A stretch of DNA of 64,000 nt from Dolomedes plantarius (GCA_907164885.2 OU015498.1:91119233-91183232), one strand, 5' to 3'. Positions 35,446 to 47,128 are shown, counted from the stretch's first letter. The notes: a model not told the origin generated them from the letters alone. A program made the numbers and translations.

Positions 35446-36014
35446 ACATCTTATTTCAAATTGCGACAAAGTTAATGATATTGCAAATTCATTGCTACAT
35501 TTAGAATTTTACAAGATTTATGATTGTTTGTATTGTTTACAAGACTAAATTAATAGTCTGTTTCATGATCCATCTGTACAGCGATTAAACTAGACAATAA
35601 TTTCTTACTAAATGGTGAGAAAGATGTTTCTATATTAAGACATATAGCGCTACATTATTTGTGAGTTGACGTGAAGACAACTTAGGCGGTCTGGCGTTTG
35701 AGTTACACGCTGCTGCTATAAAATAATCCAAATTGTCTAATCCGTTTAGATTTTTTAAAGCCCACACTTGTTAGTAGGCTGTGACCGGTGTGTGATCACC
35801 AACTTTTCGCGCATACCTTCCACGTAACCACATTTAATATGAAAATGAAATCAGAGGGTATTTCGGCGTTTTCTTTATTGCTATTTTAATCCAATGGAAT
35901 TATATTTAAGCAGTTATATAAACCAAAGCAACAGTTGTAGTCTAAAAACGGTGCTCTCATATAATTTAAGTACTAAAAGCTTCCTAAGTAATGCTGTTGT
36001 ATACTGTTGCGACT
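35446..36014. other. Unique sequence
   Basis: Nothing recognised. Confidence 0.4.
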
Positions 36015-36203
36015 CTAAGGGCCTGTTCACATAGGAGTCCGTTGCGGAGCGTTAAAGTATTGAAATATATTTAACCAATGACAAACCTCCAAACGATTAG
36101 CAATGAAATTTTTAACGCCTATGATTGGTTAATTTTCGTCTCAACGTCATCTTTCCCTTAACGCAACGCAACGCAAAGGACTCCTATGTAAACAGGCACT
36201 TAG
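36015..36203. mobile_element. Foldback MITE, CTAA-GGCCTGTTCACA family, copy 2
   Basis: The ends CTAAGGGCCTGTTCACATAG and CTAAGTGCCTGTTTACATAG (reverse strand) both continue into GAGTCC. An internal TTGCGGAGCGTTAAA matches the copy at 4192-4365. It is 189 bp and noncoding. Confidence 0.75.
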
Positions 36204-39200
36204 CCGCCGAGAGGGGGCGAGGTCGCAATTTAGAGAACCCTTTTTATTTCAGGGAACTGGCAACAGTAGAGCTGTTTATTTATTGGAGTTTTCAGTTCTG
36301 TTCAGTTTGGAAGTATGTGTGCGTTCGTCCGTGTAGATTTTTTGGTAAATAAATGTTTAGTGTGTACTAGGATGCTCCCATTATTGAGTTATATTAATAA
36401 GAGACGATAGCCGTTGTTCTTGGATAAACTGTGTCTACAACAGCGGTCAATATATTGGGCGTCATTTAACGTTATAATGTAAGCACCCTTTTAAGAACTT
36501 TCTTTTATTGTACGTTGTAACATACTTATTTACGCATTTATCAATTTCAATGGATTCATCTGAAAATACCTTAAGAAAGGGGAAATGATCTTTATTCAGC
36601 AAAACAAATCTCGTATTCTACCATATTAAGTGTTCGTCCAACACTTATGTATGTCGTTTAATGATATCAATTATATTAAAATACGCGGAAATCATTTGAA
36701 ATAAAAGTATAGGAATTACAATCTAATACTGTACCTATCATTTATCTCAAATGAGATTCATATTCTTGGCAATAAGCCAAAAGGCTTCCTATATCTGTGA
36801 CGGAGAAAAAACCAATCTGTACACATGGATTTGCAATGGCGATTTAACCAATTTTTTTTTAATCAATACAAAGGCCATAGGATTCTCAATTAATTCAACA
36901 AAGTGGTATAAGTAGCAGACAAGTATGTCTAAAATTACATAGTCCCCTAAATATGACGATGAAAAAGTACATGTAATGTAATCTAGAGGAAAGGGCATAT
37001 TAGTTTGTAGCGTAGATTTTCAGAAATCCTATGGAGCAAGATTTTTTTTTTTTTTGGGGGGGGGGGGGGGGGGCTGAAGGAGGGGGGTTAGTATTCTGAT
37101 AGGTACTGATGGTCATGATGATAACTTCAAACGAAACAGGGAATGCTTGAATACGTAGGTAAGTCATGCAACAAGTTGTGCGTCGATAATCGTTTTTGAT
37201 TCCAAGGTTCTTCAAAAGATGACTACCTAATCTTTATCAGAAAGATTAGCAGACATACACATCCAAGCACTTATTTAAAATATAATTGAAACAGAAGGTT
37301 ACAACAACGCCTATCGATTATTTTGAGTTCCTGAATGTTTCTCACTTAAAAGAGTCAGATGTAATTTGTGAAATAGCTGTTTATGGGATTTGTCGGGATA
37401 AGGTTAATACTCGATACTATCACAACTGTAATGTTCTAAGAACATTTAACACTTCGTAAGAGCACAATGCGAAAACTAAACATGGAAGTGGGCTCCAGTG
37501 GGCAAGCACGGTGCAGCCTTACATCCCAGTAACCAGAAATAATAGCACTTCCACAGGTATTTAAATAAAGACAACGTTAGCAAAATGCAAAGCTTAAGCA
37601 CAATTTATAGGGAAATATGTGAGTAACATGAAACATATCTTTGCAACAATTATTTTCACGATCCACGAAATTATATTAAACGAAAGTGTAGTCATAATTG
37701 CCGCAAGGTATAGTTGACAGTTAAACGTACACACACATTATATATATATATATTCGCTTATAATATCTTAAGAGCTCCCATTAATAGAATACCTACTGAC
37801 AGTTAACTGAAGACGAAAAATTAGAGAATCATGATTTAAAATTTTTAGAGCAAACGCAAACTCAAGGTATACTAAAAGGGGAAATATATTGAGTATATAT
37901 ACAAACAAATATGACGTTCTATTTTTTTTCTTTATTCTCATGAAATTTTGAGATCAAACGTGAGAGTACTTTGCCGGGTGGAACTTGATTCTTAATTTTT
38001 TTTTTATTTATTTATTTCCCCATTACATGTCCGGAACTATTGTTTGGTAGAATATGTTTAACATATTGCTGCATAATAAAACAAAACATACAAGAAAATT
38101 TGAAATTTCGGTTTTGACTCTCTCAATAAAAAGAAATTGGCTTGTTTCGGGAGGGGGGGGGGGGGGGGGGGGGAGACAGATTGGAGCAAAAATTTAAAAA
38201 CTGTAAGAGCATCTCACAATGGCAGTTTATAATTCATTTTTTTTTTTTAGCATACGTGTGACGTTACACAACAGCTCTAACATACGCCGAGTTATGCATA
38301 TGAGGTCGCACATTACATCTTATGTACAGGTTTTAACATGATTACAGTCCCAATCAATTCAAATGCTAATTCTCTGAAAATTTTAAGTAATACTTAGGAT
38401 AGCAAAAACAGCATTAAAGGAGAAAAAAAAGTGATGTAAAATGAAAAGAAAACAAAATCTTAAATTTAAATTAAAATGTGCATTTCAAGTTACACATTCT
38501 AATTTAAAATACATTTGTCTCCCCCTCCCCGTCCCCTAAAAAATGTATACATAGAAGATAATCCCTACGAACCTTTTGAAATTTCTTAAAAAGAAATTCT
38601 GTAAGTTAAGAAACTTAAATCGATTGATTGTCTTACTCTTTGCTCAGAAATTTCAATACCTGTTCATCTGTTATCAACTAATGTTTGAAAATACATAACA
38701 CAGAAGTTCCAAAGAGATTAAAAACCAATGCACAACTACAAACAACTGACTGTTCTCGTTATTTTGATGTTAAATATCACTTCAAGAAAGAAAAAATTAA
38801 AACTAATGACTAGACACTCGTAATCGTTACTGATACTTCCATATTTATGACACATACATCCTCGAAATATCGGTTTTCGTTATTTTGAGGGGTCTTATTC
38901 AAAGCGCAAAAAATAAAAAGGTCCCAAACTATTATCTTTAGACGTATACATTGCTAGATACATTTGAAATGATAGACTAATTTCTTATCTCATGCGTACC
39001 CGACATTCTGGTTTGAAATAGCCATAAGAAAAGTTATGCTCTCTTTTATATTTGGTTCGAGATTTTTTTCTTTTAATGTGCAATTCATTAATAAATCTAT
39101 TAATGTTTTAACAGTTAACAGCTTTCTACAAAAACTATTATGCCAAAACCATACTGTCCCCAAATTTATAAGACAGCGTGATCACAAATTATGAATCTCA

Positions 39201-39384
39201 CAAAGAGTATGGATATATAAAACTGTAAAAAAAAACTGTAGTCTTACTGGAATTACATATTTATGAAACAAAACTACATGTTTTAATGACTGAACACTGG
39301 GAATGCTGGCTTCCGGTTAATGCTCGGTTACGCGCGATCAGCTGACCAGACACGGGCAGATGGAGTAGTACAAAATTTACTTAC
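36204..39384. other. Probable intron of the 39.4 kb gene; unique AT-rich sequence
   Basis: This 3.2 kb stretch lies downstream of the exon's donor site, so on the minus strand it should be intron. It contains a T14-G18 run (37042-37073), a G21 run (38153-38173), a short (TA)n near 37739-37753 and no convincing next exon. Confidence 0.45.
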
Positions 39385-39623
39385 CTGTATAATGCTTCTT
39401 TTTCCGGCCCATTGTACACATTGAATGTGAATCCAGATGAATTATCTCTCGTTCCAACGCCACTGAATCCAACTTTACATTCAGTCTGCCAGGTAACATC
39501 TCCCAAATCATTAGGTACATATTCGTTGTTGTTACTTTGGGAGTTTTCTGTTCCATGCATTGGACTGAACGAGTTCTGGTTTGTTCGAAAATCACCTTCC
39601 CAATTTTTTTCGTAAGTGGACAT
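39385..39623 (-). CDS. First coding exon of an unidentified host protein gene (partial)
   Basis: On the minus strand an ATG at 39623-39621 in the context TTAACAATGT opens a frame of 79 codons plus two bases. It ends exactly at CATTATACAG followed by GTAAGTAAAT, a consensus splice donor (phase 2). An in-frame TGA sits three codons upstream of the ATG, so this Met is the first in its frame. The peptide starts MSTYEKNWEGDF and is rich in Asn, Ser, Gly and Thr. It contains NSQSNNNEYVPNDLGDV and later SSGFTFNVYNGPEKEALY, with no signal peptide or membrane segment. This fits a disordered N-terminus of a nuclear or cytosolic protein. A CpG-rich promoter-like region lies about 0.5 kb upstream. I do not recognise the family. 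The next exon must lie at lower coordinates or beyond the window. Confidence 0.72.
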
Positions 39624-39842
39624 TGTTAAAAATCAATTTAATAGCACTATTGTTTCCGAAATATAGAGATTTACTTCCATCTCATATGGATACAAAGTGT
39701 AGATTATGCATTAAAATCCGCGATTTTCCAATGAAAGTCACAAGTTGTAAGAGATGAAAAAAAATGCACAGATTGGAGAATCACAGGGTTGTAACTCATG
39801 CAATATTTCGTAACGCACGAAGATACAAAACACTCATTCACT

Positions 39843-40078
39843 AAGTTTCAAGAATAAAAATGGAACCGTCCATCGCGCAAGAAACGTGCTAGATACGAAA
39901 ATCAAAACACAGGTTTTAAAAATTTATTTCTCCTGTTGCAATCAAAATTTGACACACACTGATGCACATTGACATCAAATTTCAGCCATTATGCAAAATC
40001 TGCTATCTGCAGCTTAGTAATCAAGTTCCAGGAATACAACTAAATAATGGAATCGTCCATCGTATTGTAAACGCACGT
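39843..40078 (-). repeat. Direct duplication carrying a dyad motif in the 5' leader or first intron
   Basis: ATGGAACCGTCCATCG (39860-39875) and ATGGAATCGTCCATCG (40047-40062) are 16-mers with one difference, within a duplicated context of about 45 bp (..TTCAAGAATA.. / ..TTCCAGGAATA..). Each contains the dyad ATGGA-N4-TCCAT. They lie between the promoter-like region and the coding exon. Confidence 0.6.
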
Positions 40079-40079
40079 C

Positions 40080-40300
40080 ACAACATCCTATCTCCCCTAT
40101 GTGGAATAGGCGAAGTCTGATGTGCGCCGCGGTGCCGCCATGTGCGGCCGCCGACGCTTAAGTGTACACAAAAATGGCAGCAGAGTAGCTAGCGAGATCA
40201 CCGGCTACTTTCAAGGGTTGCCACAAGCGAATTGGGAATCGCCAAGCATGCCGCCCTATTGGCGAAAGGTTTCCCAAGCTCTTACAGGAAGGTATTTATA
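40080..40300 (-). promoter_or_regulatory. CpG-rich promoter region of the 39.4 kb gene
   Basis: This is the most CpG-dense, repeat-free block nearby (GCGCCGCGG, GCGGCCGCCG). It has YY1-like GCCGCCATG and AAAATGGC, and an inverted CCAAT box (CTATTGGCG, 40256-40264). It lies upstream of the minus-strand start codon. Housekeeping-type promoters in animals often combine such motifs. The transcription start is inferred to be near 40080-40150 and is not directly visible. Confidence 0.5.
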
Positions 40301-40365
40301 TATATATAGCAGAAGGCGGATGATTAGCTTAGAACCGATTTGTTCGGAGAGTAATGAGAAGTGAG

Positions 40366-41733
40366 CGCGGTGAAATGTTTAACTACATGTGGTTTTTTTT
40401 GTTTGTTTTGAAATGGATATTTATGTTACAGATATGCAGATGTTACATATTTAAATTAAAACTTATGAATAGGAATATTTTATACGATAAGGATGAATAA
40501 AAGAATCTTTTTGAGTAAAGCTATCAGAACCTTAAAATAAATGAAAACACACAGCGAAATAGAATTCGTATTTCACGAAAATTGATTCATTTAACATTGC
40601 TTAATTTAGTAATACATTGCTAAAAAAAAAAAGAACTGGCAATATCGAAAAGTTAGAATTTCTGATATGTCATACTGAGGTGGTTATATGGAACATTAGT
40701 TAGTGTTACTAAGCAGCGAGACATATTTTAGTAAATAGAACAATTATTGATTGGAAAAAAAAAAGGGTCAAGCAAATCAGTATGCATAGATAGTAAAGGA
40801 TTTCAAGTACGCAGGTTTTAGTTATGTAAATAAAATTTTAAGCAAAGAGTTGAACTGAGAACTAAGTAAGTAAATAATCAATACTGGAGATGGCAACGAA
40901 TAATTATCTATTTTTTCTAAAGATATTACAAGCATAAAACAGATAATAATGTACTAATTGTATGAAGAGTTGATTGATAAATGTCTTAATTCGTTTAAAT
41001 TTTTTTTCTCTTTTTTTCTTCTTTTTAATTAACGAAACTAAAAAGATATACTTATCAGTATAATCCCGGTTAAAACATTTCAATTAAAAAATAACATTCA
41101 GTTTATTTTCCCGAGGCGTTTTTTAAAATGGCTCATTCAAGAAAATATTTTACAAAAAAAGTTTATTTTTGAAAATTTCTATGAAGTAGAAATATTGAAG
41201 CAGAATAAGATAAAACAATACGGACAGAGGCATAAAAATTAAAATTTTTTCCCAAACACAACATGTTTAATTTATAATACTTTGAAACAAAAGGAAGAAA
41301 AATCGTGCTCAAGAATTAAAGTAACAAGTCTGGATAATGAATTAAGTTGGCCCGAAGGGCTAGCGATAATTCCTATGGGAATTATAAATCCTCCAAGACA
41401 TGATGTCTCAGAGGAGTTGGTATTTATTTTGTAAAAGTGTGTCATTCACAAAATGTTATTTATTTTTTATTTAGATGCTCATTGTAATGATTCATGCCCC
41501 CTGAAATGCGTTTTTATATTGCGATCTTTATGCGTATAAAAAATATTTGAGAATTTTGAAAATTTTCCAAACACATTTAAACTTTTTAAATTTTTAGGGG
41601 TGAAATCGATTTACATTTTTTCCCAGCTCATACTGTGACAAAATAAAAAGGTTATCACCTAAATAGGTTCCGAGTGTGAATTTGAAGCAAATTTGGTAAT
41701 TAACAGAAGATTTAATAAACATACTCGAAGCGG
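40366..41733. other. Unique AT-rich sequence upstream of the gene
   Basis: Short A/T runs only; no gene is recognised. Confidence 0.4.
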
Positions 41734-41851
41734 AATATATATATATATATATATACTAGCTGAAATTACTAGCAAAATTTCAGCCCTTTAGGTCCAGCGG
41801 TTTGGTCTGTGCGTTGTATGTCAGTCAGTGAATGTGTCAGTTACGGAACTG

Positions 41852-41888
<37 letters not shown>
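41734..41888. repeat. Two (TA)n microsatellites
   Basis: TA runs occupy 41734-41755 and 41856-41888, separated by about 100 bp of unique sequence. Confidence 0.9.
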
Positions 41889-41889
<1 letters not shown>

Positions 41890-41934
41890 CCCAATGCGGC
41901 AGACGGTTTCTTGGACATTATCCTTACCGCCATA

Positions 41935-42655
41935 TGACATCGTGGTTTTGCTAGAAACTTTTCTGGGAGCGCCGTTTAGGTGGACCAGCATTACCCCCGT
42001 GTGGACCGGTCCCGTAATTTTGAACCGAGTCAAGTGACGAGACCGGAACACTCGACCTCGCACCTCCAGAGATAAATTTGAGAACTTGGAGGACATTGCA
42101 GCCACGACATATTTTACGTGCCCCGGCCATCATTAGTGAATACAGCGGTGGATTTGTCAGCGATGAGCATCGAACCAGTGACGTTCAAATAAGTGGCTCG
42201 CTACCTTTGCAAACTGGGCCATACCTTCACGTGGTCAATAATGTGTCCGTTTCTAACCAATTATAGAATTCTAAACACCTAGCGCCCCCGTAGTATAAAA
42301 AGGAGTTTCGCACGCTCTCGTCCTCGTTCCTCTGTCCCTCGTCCGCGTACTTCTTCCGACTACATTATGATGTAACCGTATTCGATACTCAAGCCCCGGC
42401 AGGTCCGGTGGCTAGCTTGTTCGCGACCTGTGGTCTTGTTACCTGCTGTCAAGTTGCTTTGCTGAAATGTCTTGTGCGGTGTGCTGTCTTCGTTATTCAG
42501 ATTAAATAAAATAGTTCAAGGACTTTGTGCTTCTTATCTCTGTTGTGCGACCCTTCAATAGCTCTCCTCGAATATTTTTTTTTCCGCAGCGACCACGACT
42601 ACCTGTGTGTGAATCCATCTCCTGTACCGGTCAGTTAAAGTTTATTACTTACACA
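41935..42655 (+). mobile_element. Possible solo LTR (about 720 bp)
   Basis: Promoter and processing signals occur in LTR order: TATAAAAAGG (42292-42301), then AATAAA near 42506, and a TTATTACTTACACA end. TG..CA boundaries at 41935 and 42655 would be flanked by CATA (41931-41934 and 42656-42659), but a 4-bp AT-rich match is weak evidence. No gag/pol remains. It could instead be a promoter and leader of something else. Confidence 0.4.
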
Positions 42656-42659
42656 CATA

Positions 42660-43282
42660 TATATATTTATTTAAATGTGTGCAACATATTGTGGGGTGAC
42701 GCGATTTTTCTTTCTCACATGCTATGAACAAAAAAAAAAAAAATTAAGACAGATTACACTATTAAAAAAAGCTATAAGATTAAAATGTCATATTTCTATT
42801 TTCAATCCACATTTACAGGTTTACGGTCTCAATTTATAAAATTTACATACCAGTTTGAGAGAAATGTAAAAATTAAAACCAAGAGAGAGAATTTAATGTC
42901 AGATTATCATTTCTATAACAAATATAAGAACAAAGTCCATCTTAAACTTTCCAACACCGGTTTCTGCATTTGCCTGACAGGTTACGACCACTGTTTGAAT
43001 CCAATGGCAGATCATGGAATTAATAAGGGGAACACGTGAAACAGGATTCAATTGCATAAAAACCATACCATCTCAAGACTGATGGCTGAAACAAGATGGC
43101 TGAAACAAGAATTTGATGGATCGGATAATTATGCTGGGTAAATAGCTTGAAGAAATAACTTTCAGTTTGTGAGTTTTGAAATTGTCCCTACCACATTTTA
43201 AAGTATCTTTTTGAGTAAATGCCGCTTTTTACTGACTTGTATGATTTCAGAAGTAACGTTATTAGTTATGCCAGTTAATGTA
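42660..43282. other. Unique sequence
   Basis: An 84-codon frame (42785-43039) has no recognisable motif. Nothing else is seen. Confidence 0.35.
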
Positions 43283-43294
43283 ATATATATATAT

Positions 43295-43362
<68 letters not shown>
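43283..43362. repeat. (TA)n microsatellite
   Basis: About 80 bp with one break near 43304. It directly abuts the left end of a Tc1/mariner element. Confidence 0.95.
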
Positions 43363-43365
<3 letters not shown>

Positions 43366-44779
43366 TGTCACAAAAAAATATATGCACCCAGAAGGAAACC
43401 ACATACTATCAGGAAACTTAACATGTATGTATAGTGTTTGAGGAGATAAGCAAATGTTTACAAATTCAGAAGAACAGACCGTTTTATTAAGAAGATATGG
43501 CATGAAAAAGGTTACAAATCAGTAAATAGTAAATCCACCTCTGGCAGATATACAAGCCGAAACACGGCGCGGCATCGAATCAGTGAGGTCACCTTTGACC
43601 TCCTGCGGAAAATCATGGCATAATCTTTGCAACTGGGCTGTTAATTAACCAGTATTCCGGGACAGCTGCAGTTACCTTCCAAGTACGTCCCAGACGTGGT
43701 CTATTGGTGAGAGGTCTGGTGACCTGGCAGGCCATGGGAGTACATTGTTGGGAGAGTCGCGCAGTATGTGGACGAGCGTTGTCTTGCTGATAAATGGCAC
43801 CTGGGTGACTTTATAGGATAGGCAGTACAACTGGCGTTAAAATCTCGTCCACGTAACTGCGTGCCGTCGAAGTGCGTTGAAGGACGACTAGAGGTGATCG
43901 TGTGTCCCAACAAATCGCTCCCCACACTGTCACACCTTGTGTAATGGCCGTATGCCTCTCGACAACAAATGCCGGATCGGACCGCTGGCCTGGCCGCCTC
44001 CACACGCGTATGAGCCGGTCATCAGCATTGAGACTGAATAGCGATTCATCGCTGGAGATCACACGCCTCCAGTCGGTCATACTCCAGCTTGCCCGAGGTC
44101 GGCAAAAAACCAATCGACACTGCCTATGATTTGGGGTCAGTGGTAGGCGTCTTAATGGACGTCGGCTCCTTATACCTGCGTCGGCCATTCGTCTCCGAAT
44201 GGTTTCCCTTGATACCACCGGATGTCTGGAAGGTGGTAAATGGAGTCGAACCGATTCTAGCGGCGTTGTTGGTGCGGATGTAGCCGCTCTTATGATTGCG
44301 CGATCCTCATGCGCATTTGTATTACTAGGACGCCCTGCCCCTCCGCGACTGTAGACTATCCCTTCCGTGATCCATTGTTGTCAACACCGAGCAACTACCA
44401 TATCGCTCCGACCGAGGTGGCGGCCGATACGCCTGTTCGACCAACCTGCTTCTCCGAGGCCTACTATACAAAAGTATCAAAGTACTCTCAAAGTTCGAAA
44501 ATTGTTCGTACTGTCGCCGTTTGCATCTCAGAGGCATCTCTAGTCACAATGCCATCCATCCAAGTCGGCAGATTTGTTTGAATAACTCTATGGCACGAGC
44601 AATAATGCTTTTAAATTCTCCCAGCTGCGCATCTCATATGCGCATAGCGCGCTTACCCTTGTCTCATTGGCGTCGAAATGTTAATCATTTGCATATCTCT
44701 TACCAGACTACATTCCTGCCAAGTTTCGTGATAGTAGCTCGATTTCTTCTGGGTGCATATATTTTTATGTGACAGAGTG
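43363..44779 (-). mobile_element. Tc1/mariner-type transposon, full length but decayed
   Basis: Inverted ends CACTGTCACAAAAAAATATA and CACTCTGTCACATAAAAATA continue similarly for about 60 bp (..TGCACCCAGAAG..). They are flanked by TA at 43361-43362 and 44780-44781. The element is 1417 bp, a normal size for an autonomous member. The transposase lies on the minus strand and is broken. Confidence 0.92.
43650..44540 (-). pseudogene. Tc1-like transposase, broken by stops and frameshifts
   Basis: On the minus strand the N-terminal DNA-binding part is scattered over frames from about 44540. The best stretch starts near 44218 (RETIRRRMADAGIRSRRP) and continues to SSDESLF, the first catalytic Asp (44048-44050), and VTVWGAICWD. 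After LPIL comes an in-frame TAA. QQDNARPHTARLSQQ then carries the second Asp (43781-43783). A shift follows, and another frame gives LPWPARSPDLSPIDHVWD, where the expected catalytic Glu reads Asp (43699-43701). About eight codons are missing between the last two acidic residues compared with DD34E relatives. It encoded a cut-and-paste transposase and cannot now be translated. Confidence 0.9.
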
Positions 44780-44781
44780 TA

Positions 44782-46044
44782 TTTATATAAAGTGCCGTAA
44801 CTAGGCATGGGCAACAGGAGCACCCACCCCTATTTTGAGCCCACCTGGAAGGGGGGGGGGCAAAATGCTGTATTTGTTTTATTATTTTCCCCAACCTAAT
44901 TAAGGGGCCCAAATACAAATTCTTGCACAGGGCACATGAATGGCTAGTTGAAAAAGAGATAAAAAGCTTAACAAATTGCTTTCAAAATTATAAGGTAATG
45001 ATTGTGTAACGCATGTAAAGATGCCAAAGGCACAATTCCTTCTTTCTCGAGGGACTAATTTTTCAGAAAAATTTCCCAAGTTTACGAAAATCATTTTAAA
45101 AATGTATTATTGGTATATTTTTCGAAAAAAAGTAGACTAATAGTAACCTGAATTCAGTGAGATCGGGCTATTCCAATAGAGATAACTTCATACCTTATGT
45201 ATTAATAGATAAACAGTGGGATGAGAAGGAATTTATTAATGCTTTTCCTGCACGAAGTCAAATTGAGTTACAGAACAATGAGATATCATGCGACGATATA
45301 TTTGGCAGATGATGATTTCGTTCCGGCGTATTAATAACATCAGGACATTCTCGCTGCGTGCAAGGGGAGGTAACAAATTTTGAATAAAAGTATTTGAAAC
45401 GATTTCAAACCTCCCCCATTCGTATATAATGCACGAAAAACAAGAATTGCAAAAAAGTGCACAGACAACTAAATATGCTAAACATGATTAATGGCTAGAA
45501 CAATAAGAAAATTGAAATCATTATCGTGTTGGAATGTGAAACTAGGTATCGCCCTTAAAAATTAGAAGACTTAACCTTTCAGGAAGCCATTAACAAATAG
45601 TCCTGTGGCAGAGTTATAATCCATTGTATAGTCTGCCAAAGGAAAATCTGAGAGCTAGGAAAGTTATCGGGCAATTAATAATCTAGCAGCAGATTTGAGA
45701 GATTCTACAGCACTGCGAACATGATAAGCAGGAAGGTTTTATTTGCGGGTGTTTTTATGGTAGGGATTGTTATAAAATGGATAATTATTGGAGAAGACTA
45801 TTTGGACTTCATAATCGTCATCAGTAAATAGGCCTGTACATAGTCTAGTATTTAGAGAGTAGGTACCATTCGTAGGGAATTAACTGCACAATATCTGATC
45901 CCAAGAGGTGCTGCGCAACAAGCAAGTAAGATTCATAAGGCATCTGACTGCCAAAACCATCTAGCTTAGACTGATTCTCTTTGGCGTTCTTGGAAGCGCG
46001 AAGATGATTAAAATCATGAACTGAAGGCATACACTGTTTTAGCC
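44782..46044. other. Unique sequence with a small repeat fragment
   Basis: Near 44800-44880 the wording CTAGGCATGGGCAACAGGAG.. and a G10 run recall hAT-type ends such as those at 62037-62857, but no paired end is visible. The rest is unclassified. Confidence 0.35.
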
Positions 46045-46650
46045 AGATTAGCATCCCTTGGTGTACGGGCAGCTAAAAGAATGATTCCTTGACAAATGCA
46101 TTATTTTGATTCGAGGAAAGGGTAATGTTATGTTTTACGAAGGAGAATAGCCTCTGTCTATTGCTCATTATGTTGCCAACAAAACATGATGACCAAATCT
46201 TCTTGGACTTTGGACAACATTGTCAAACATCGCCAAGACAGCGTGAAAATGGGTCTTCACAGTTTTGAAAACTAAGATTGAGAGGAATGCAAAGGATTGG
46301 CTTAGACTGGTGTGACATCTTGGATTTCTTGATAAGTAGAACGGAAGCAAGGAACGCTTAAATCATGGATCAATAAACGGACATCGCTTGGTGTCCGGGC
46401 AGTCAGAGAAGGATGATTTCTCCCAAAATGCAGTGTTTTGATAACAGGTGTAGGTAATGGATGCATTATTACCTAGAATACCTTCTGTGGTTTATGCCGC
46501 CACAAAACATGATTGACCAAATATTATTGCACTTTCTGGATGACGTTGTCGTATTTCAAAATGACAACAGTAAGAAAGTGAACCTTGTCAACAGCTTCGA
46601 CTACATGATTTGTGTTACAAAGAATGTAAAGGATTTGCTAAGCAGAATGA
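46045..46650. repeat. Diverged tandem duplication, period about 330 bp
   Basis: Two units (from about 46045 and 46375) share TTGGTGTMCGGGCAG, TTTTGAT, CMACAAAACATGAT, TGACCAAAT and AAAGGATT in order. The second unit holds a 64-codon frame (46461-46655) with no known motif. Origin unknown; it could be a decayed coding or transposon sequence. Confidence 0.5.
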
Positions 46651-46759
46651 GGTAGTAATTGCCTTAAAAGACCTTGTTAGGTCCCTGGCCATCTATGAAA
46701 TGCGAATAAAACAGATTACTTATACACGCCATGCGCATTACAATTTAGTCCAGCTAGAC

Positions 46760-47128
46760 CAGTGGTTCCTAACCGGTGGTCAGCTAGAGCCTCGGGAGTG
46801 GTCCGGCACCACATATAAAAAGTTGCCAAATAAATGGGGATTTTGAAAGCAATGTTGATTGAACTTGATGGGCCGAATCTATCCGATGACTATCAGGTGT
46901 TGAATTAAAATTTCTTAAAAGTTTAACATAATTATTTCATTATTAAAATACGATACGCTAGAATCTAAGTACGTTAATCCTGTATCCTTTTTGTCTGAGG
47001 GATATTCTATACCTCCTGTAAGGTTCCACCCCTCTCAAGTTGGTGTGTGGGGGGGGGGGGAGGTGGTCCGCACAAGGTTCAATTTCTGGCTTAGTGGTCC
47101 GCAGACTGCTATGGGTTAGGAACTACCG
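46760..47128. mobile_element. hAT-type MITE (CAGTGGTTCCTAACC ends)
   Basis: The left end CAGTGGTTCCTAACCGGTGG and right end GGTTAGGAACTACCG are inverted. They are flanked by AGCTAGAC (46752-46759) and AGATAGAC (47129-47136), an 8-bp duplication with one change. The subterminal GTGGTCCGC motifs are typical of hAT. It is 369 bp and noncoding, with a G12 run inside. Confidence 0.85.

Noticed and set aside
40122..40364. 80-codon plus-strand frame rich in Arg within the CpG block
   Set aside because: It starts at a non-ATG codon, overlaps the presumed promoter of the minus-strand gene and runs into a TA repeat. High C+G alone lowers stop frequency.
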